Shown piece after piece: positions 61,977-64,000 of a stretch of DNA of 64,000 nucleotides. Within the stretch, counting starts at the first letter, position 1. Each line of letters begins with the position of its first letter. The DNA lies in assembly GCA_947499975.1 (NCBI GenBank), contig CANMQE010000001.1, forward strand, positions 1,178,001-1,242,000. Reading direction: 5' to 3'. The notes beneath the pieces were generated by a model. The model was not told the origin of the DNA, did no database searches, and saw only the letters and a program-made list of their open reading frames with translations. The translations under genes and the position numbers were made by a program. The stretch comes from an uncultured Sphingomonadaceae bacterium. GTDB lineage: Bacteria; Pseudomonadota; Alphaproteobacteria; Sphingomonadales; Sphingomonadaceae.

Positions 61977-62851
61977 GCTCTTTGCGCCTGCGTCACCCGT
62001 GCCAGCAGGCGCGCGATGGCCTCCAGCGCCTCGGGCTCCTCCAGTGTAGGAGCGTGACCCACGCCAGGAACCGTCACCGTTTCCATGCCGGGCACCCGCT
62101 GGGCCATCTGGCGGAAGGTGCTGTCCGATAACAGGTCCGAAAGCTCCCCGCGAAGGGCAAGAACGGGCCGTCCCTTCAGCGCCTCGATCGCGGGCCACAT
62201 ATCGTGATCCACCGCTTCGCCGGTTTCCCCGAAAGGCTCTGCAATCTTCATGTCGTAATCGAAAGTGATGCGGCCATTGCCCGAAACGCACATCAACCGC
62301 TTGGCATAGCGCAGCCAGTCCGCCGTCTCGAAGTGGGGGTAGATGTAGCTCGAACTGTCCTTCAGCGCCCAGGCCGCGTGCATCCAGGTGGGATAGCTGC
62401 GCCCCTGCCCCACGTAATCGCGGATACGCTGCAGGCCCACCTGCTCTATCACGGGGCCAATATCGTTGATGACAGCGCCTGCAAGCCGATCGGGCTCGGT
62501 CTGTGCCAGCAGCATGGTGATGATCCCGCCCAGTGATGTGCCCACGGCCACCACCTGGCCCAGCGCGGCCTGCTCCATCAGGGCAGATACGTCTTTCACG
62601 TAATTGGCAGGCGTGTAGCTGGAAGAATCCTTGGCATAGGCGCTTTCCCCCCGTCCGCGCAGATCGGCGCACACCACGCGCCATTCGCCCGCGAAGGTCT
62701 CCACCAGCGGCTCGAAATCGCGGGCGTTCCGGGTCAGGCCGGGGATGCACAGGATCGGCGGGCGATCGTCACGCCCCGGATAATCGCGGTATTGCAAGGT
62801 CAGCCCATCGTGGCTTTCCCAGGTTCCTACCGTGTAGGCAGCTTCGCTCAA
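61973..62851 (-). CDS. alpha/beta-fold hydrolase
   Basis: 292 residues. HDGLTLQYRDYPGRDDRPPILCIPGLTRNARDFEPLVE (oxyanion region), VVAVGTSLGGIITMLLA (nucleophile elbow G-x-S-x-G with Ser in GTSLGG), and PGVGHAPTLEEPEAL (catalytic His) give the classic triad. Substrate unknown. A TTG start at 62851 follows AAAGGGG at good spacing and begins MSEAAYTVGTWESHDG-like residues; an ATG at 62890 is the alternative. Operon with the glycosyltransferase; divergent from selO. Confidence 0.88.
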   Translation of the reverse strand: MSEAAYTVGTWESHDGLTLQYRDYPGRDDRPPILCIPGLTRNARDFEPLVETFAGEWRVVCADLRGRGESAYAKDSSSYTPANYVKDVSALMEQAALGQVVAVGTSLGGIITMLLAQTEPDRLAGAVINDIGPVIEQVGLQRIRDYVGQGRSYPTWMHAAWALKDSSSYIYPHFETADWLRYAKRLMCVSGNGRITFDYDMKIAEPFGETGEAVDHDMWPAIEALKGRPVLALRGELSDLLSDSTFRQMAQRVPGMETVTVPGVGHAPTLEEPEALEAIARLLARVTQAQRA

Positions 62852-62912
62852 TTCGGGCCCCTTTGCTCTGCCAGCCTTGCGGCAGGCCATGCGAAGGGCC
62901 ACTAATGGATGC

Positions 62913-64000
62913 ATGCGACACGAACCGCAACCGGCTGAATACGCTCCTGACCCACAAATCGAGAAGGTGGCCGATTTTCTTGCCGACCCCGTCTCGGCGG
63001 CGGACTTCCCGCAGCACACCTTGCGCTTTCGTAATGCGCGGTGGGACAAGGCCGTGGGCCTCGATAGCCTGCCGAACGAGGAATGGGTTCGCCATTTCGG
63101 GGAATTTGCGCCGCTGGAAGGCAATCTGCCGCAGCCGCTGGCGCTGCGGTATCACGGCCACCAGTTCCGTTCGTACAATCCCGAGATCGGTGACGGGCGC
63201 GGCTTCCTGTTTGCGCAGATGCGCGACGGGGATGGTCGCCTGCTGGATCTGGGCACCAAGGGCAGCGGCACCACGCCCTACAGCCGCACGGCCGATGGCC
63301 GGCTGACGCTGAAAGGCGGCGTTCGCGAGATCCTGGCGACCGAGATGCTGGAGGCGCTGGGCGTAAACACCTCCAAGACATTCTCCATCGTCGAGACGGG
63401 AGAGGCGCTGGAACGCGGGGACGAGCCGTCGCCCACCCGGTCCGCCGTGATGGTACGGCTGAGCCACGGCCACATTCGCGTGGGCAGCTTCCAGCGACTG
63501 ATGGCGCTGGAGGAGAACGCGCATCTTGCCCGGCTGGTGGATTACTGTCTCGCCACCTATCCCGGCCCTCTTCCGCCTGAGGATGCGCCGGGCCGCGATC
63601 AGCCCGCCGTGATCCTGATGCACCAGGTGACCCAGCGCATGGCCGATCTGGCCGCCAGCTACATGGTGGCAGGGTTCGTACACGGTGTTCTGAATACCGA
63701 TAACATGAACATCACGGGCGAGAGCTTCGACTATGGCCCTTGGCGCTGGCTGCCCCAGTGGGATCCGGGCTTCACCGCCGCCTATTTCGATCAGACCGGT
63801 CTCTACGCCTTCGGCCGCCAGCCCGAAGCCATCCGCTGGAACCTTGGCCAGTTCGCCATCGCCCTGCGTCCGCTGGTGGAGGCAGAGCCGCTGGTGGCCG
63901 CGCTGGAACGGTTCGGCACGCTGTATCACCACGCCATGGCAACGCGTTTCTGCTGGCGGCTGGGCGTGCAACCGCGCGGGCTGGACAAGGATGCCGCCAT
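62913..64000 (+). CDS. selO: protein adenylyltransferase SelO/YdiU (partial, 3' end outside window)
   Basis: Rightward frame open from ATG 62913 to the right edge (about 362 residues seen, of ~480 expected). SelO landmarks: FRNARWDKAVGLDSLPNEEW, YHGHQFRSYNPEIGDGRGFLFAQ, DLGTKGSGTTPYSRTADGRLTLKGGVREILATEMLEALGV, VRLSHGHIRVGSFQ, HGVLNTDNMNITGESFDYGPW. It is a pseudokinase-fold enzyme that AMPylates redox proteins and protects against oxidative stress. GAAGGG lies upstream. It diverges from the alpha/beta hydrolase. Confidence 0.93.
   Translation, partial: MRHEPQPAEYAPDPQIEKVADFLADPVSAADFPQHTLRFRNARWDKAVGLDSLPNEEWVRHFGEFAPLEGNLPQPLALRYHGHQFRSYNPEIGDGRGFLFAQMRDGDGRLLDLGTKGSGTTPYSRTADGRLTLKGGVREILATEMLEALGVNTSKTFSIVETGEALERGDEPSPTRSAVMVRLSHGHIRVGSFQRLMALEENAHLARLVDYCLATYPGPLPPEDAPGRDQPAVILMHQVTQRMADLAASYMVAGFVHGVLNTDNMNITGESFDYGPWRWLPQWDPGFTAAYFDQTGLYAFGRQPEAIRWNLGQFAIALRPLVEAEPLVAALERFGTLYHHAMATRFCWRLGVQPRGLDKDAA

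Noticed and set aside
1..64000. CRISPR arrays, rRNA or intact tRNA genes
   Set aside because: No regularly spaced repeats, no rRNA-like stretches and no complete cloverleaf were noticed by reading; only the tRNA-end-like motif at 6164-6181 remains.

Overview
The window is a high-GC chromosomal segment of an alphaproteobacterium, most likely order Sphingomonadales and probably family Erythrobacteraceae. This rests on a MucR/Ros-type regulator beside fur, a single-gene class II DAHP synthase, a DUF1489 gene, the order mutY - DciA-like - two DsbA-like thioredoxins - smc, and the phoH - ybeY - corC run. The lineage is inferred from gene content, not from a marker tree. No rRNA, complete tRNA, CRISPR array or replication origin was seen.

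Layout. (1) Positions 1-2939 hold a divergent pair of units: a leftward PAS-containing membrane sensor, cut by the window edge, and a tight rightward operon with alternative oxidase, a stand-alone receiver protein, a DUF1971 protein, a group III truncated hemoglobin and a small membrane protein. This looks like a respiratory/nitric-oxide or oxygen response module. (2) Positions 2940-6640 are accessory: gene-poor DNA, an unknown AT-richer gene, a long tyrosine recombinase gene split by one in-frame amber codon, and a tRNA-3'-end-like sequence upstream of it. (3) Positions 6640-12220 form a siderophore/iron locus (siderophore-interacting flavoprotein, truncated PepSY gene, PepSY reductase, membrane protein, TonB receptor), with matching Fur-like palindromes in front of both transcription units. 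(4) Positions 12370-25000 carry a flippase, a VOC protein, an aromatic-acid-type MFS transporter, a retropepsin-like protease, the ergothioneine pair egtB-egtD, a MASE1-GGDEF diguanylate cyclase, class II DAHP synthase and a large M16 peptidase.

(5) Positions 25000-34440 are a rightward housekeeping run: NifU-like Fe-S carrier, RutE-like nitroreductase, tsaB, rimI, mucR, fur, plsC, miaB, phoH, ybeY and corC, broken only by one leftward secreted unknown. (6) Positions 34440-42500 hold a LysR regulator with a good T-N11-A operator, a double SnoaL-like secreted protein, a cyclophilin, mgtE, a methyltransferase, an OmpA-like protein, a cyclase-family protein and small genes. (7) Positions 42500-52420 contain a leftward operon of serine hydrolase - nudC - FrnE-like DsbA, then mutY facing the DciA-like/dsbA/dsbA-like/smc run. 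(8) Positions 52430-64000 contain soxR with a textbook soxbox facing a VOC gene, a glutamate-cysteine ligase, rsmE, ubiA, an isoprenylcysteine methyltransferase-like membrane protein, bamB with its TPR partner, a glycosyltransferase, an alpha/beta hydrolase, and the start of selO.

The recurring theme is aerobic redox and iron homeostasis: alternative oxidase and truncated hemoglobin, ergothioneine and gamma-glutamylcysteine synthesis, SoxR, Fur, Fe-S carrier, several DsbA-like proteins and a siderophore locus. The most unusual items are the alternative oxidase/receiver/DUF1971/hemoglobin operon, the amber-split integrase with its possible attachment site, and the SoxR-controlled VOC gene.
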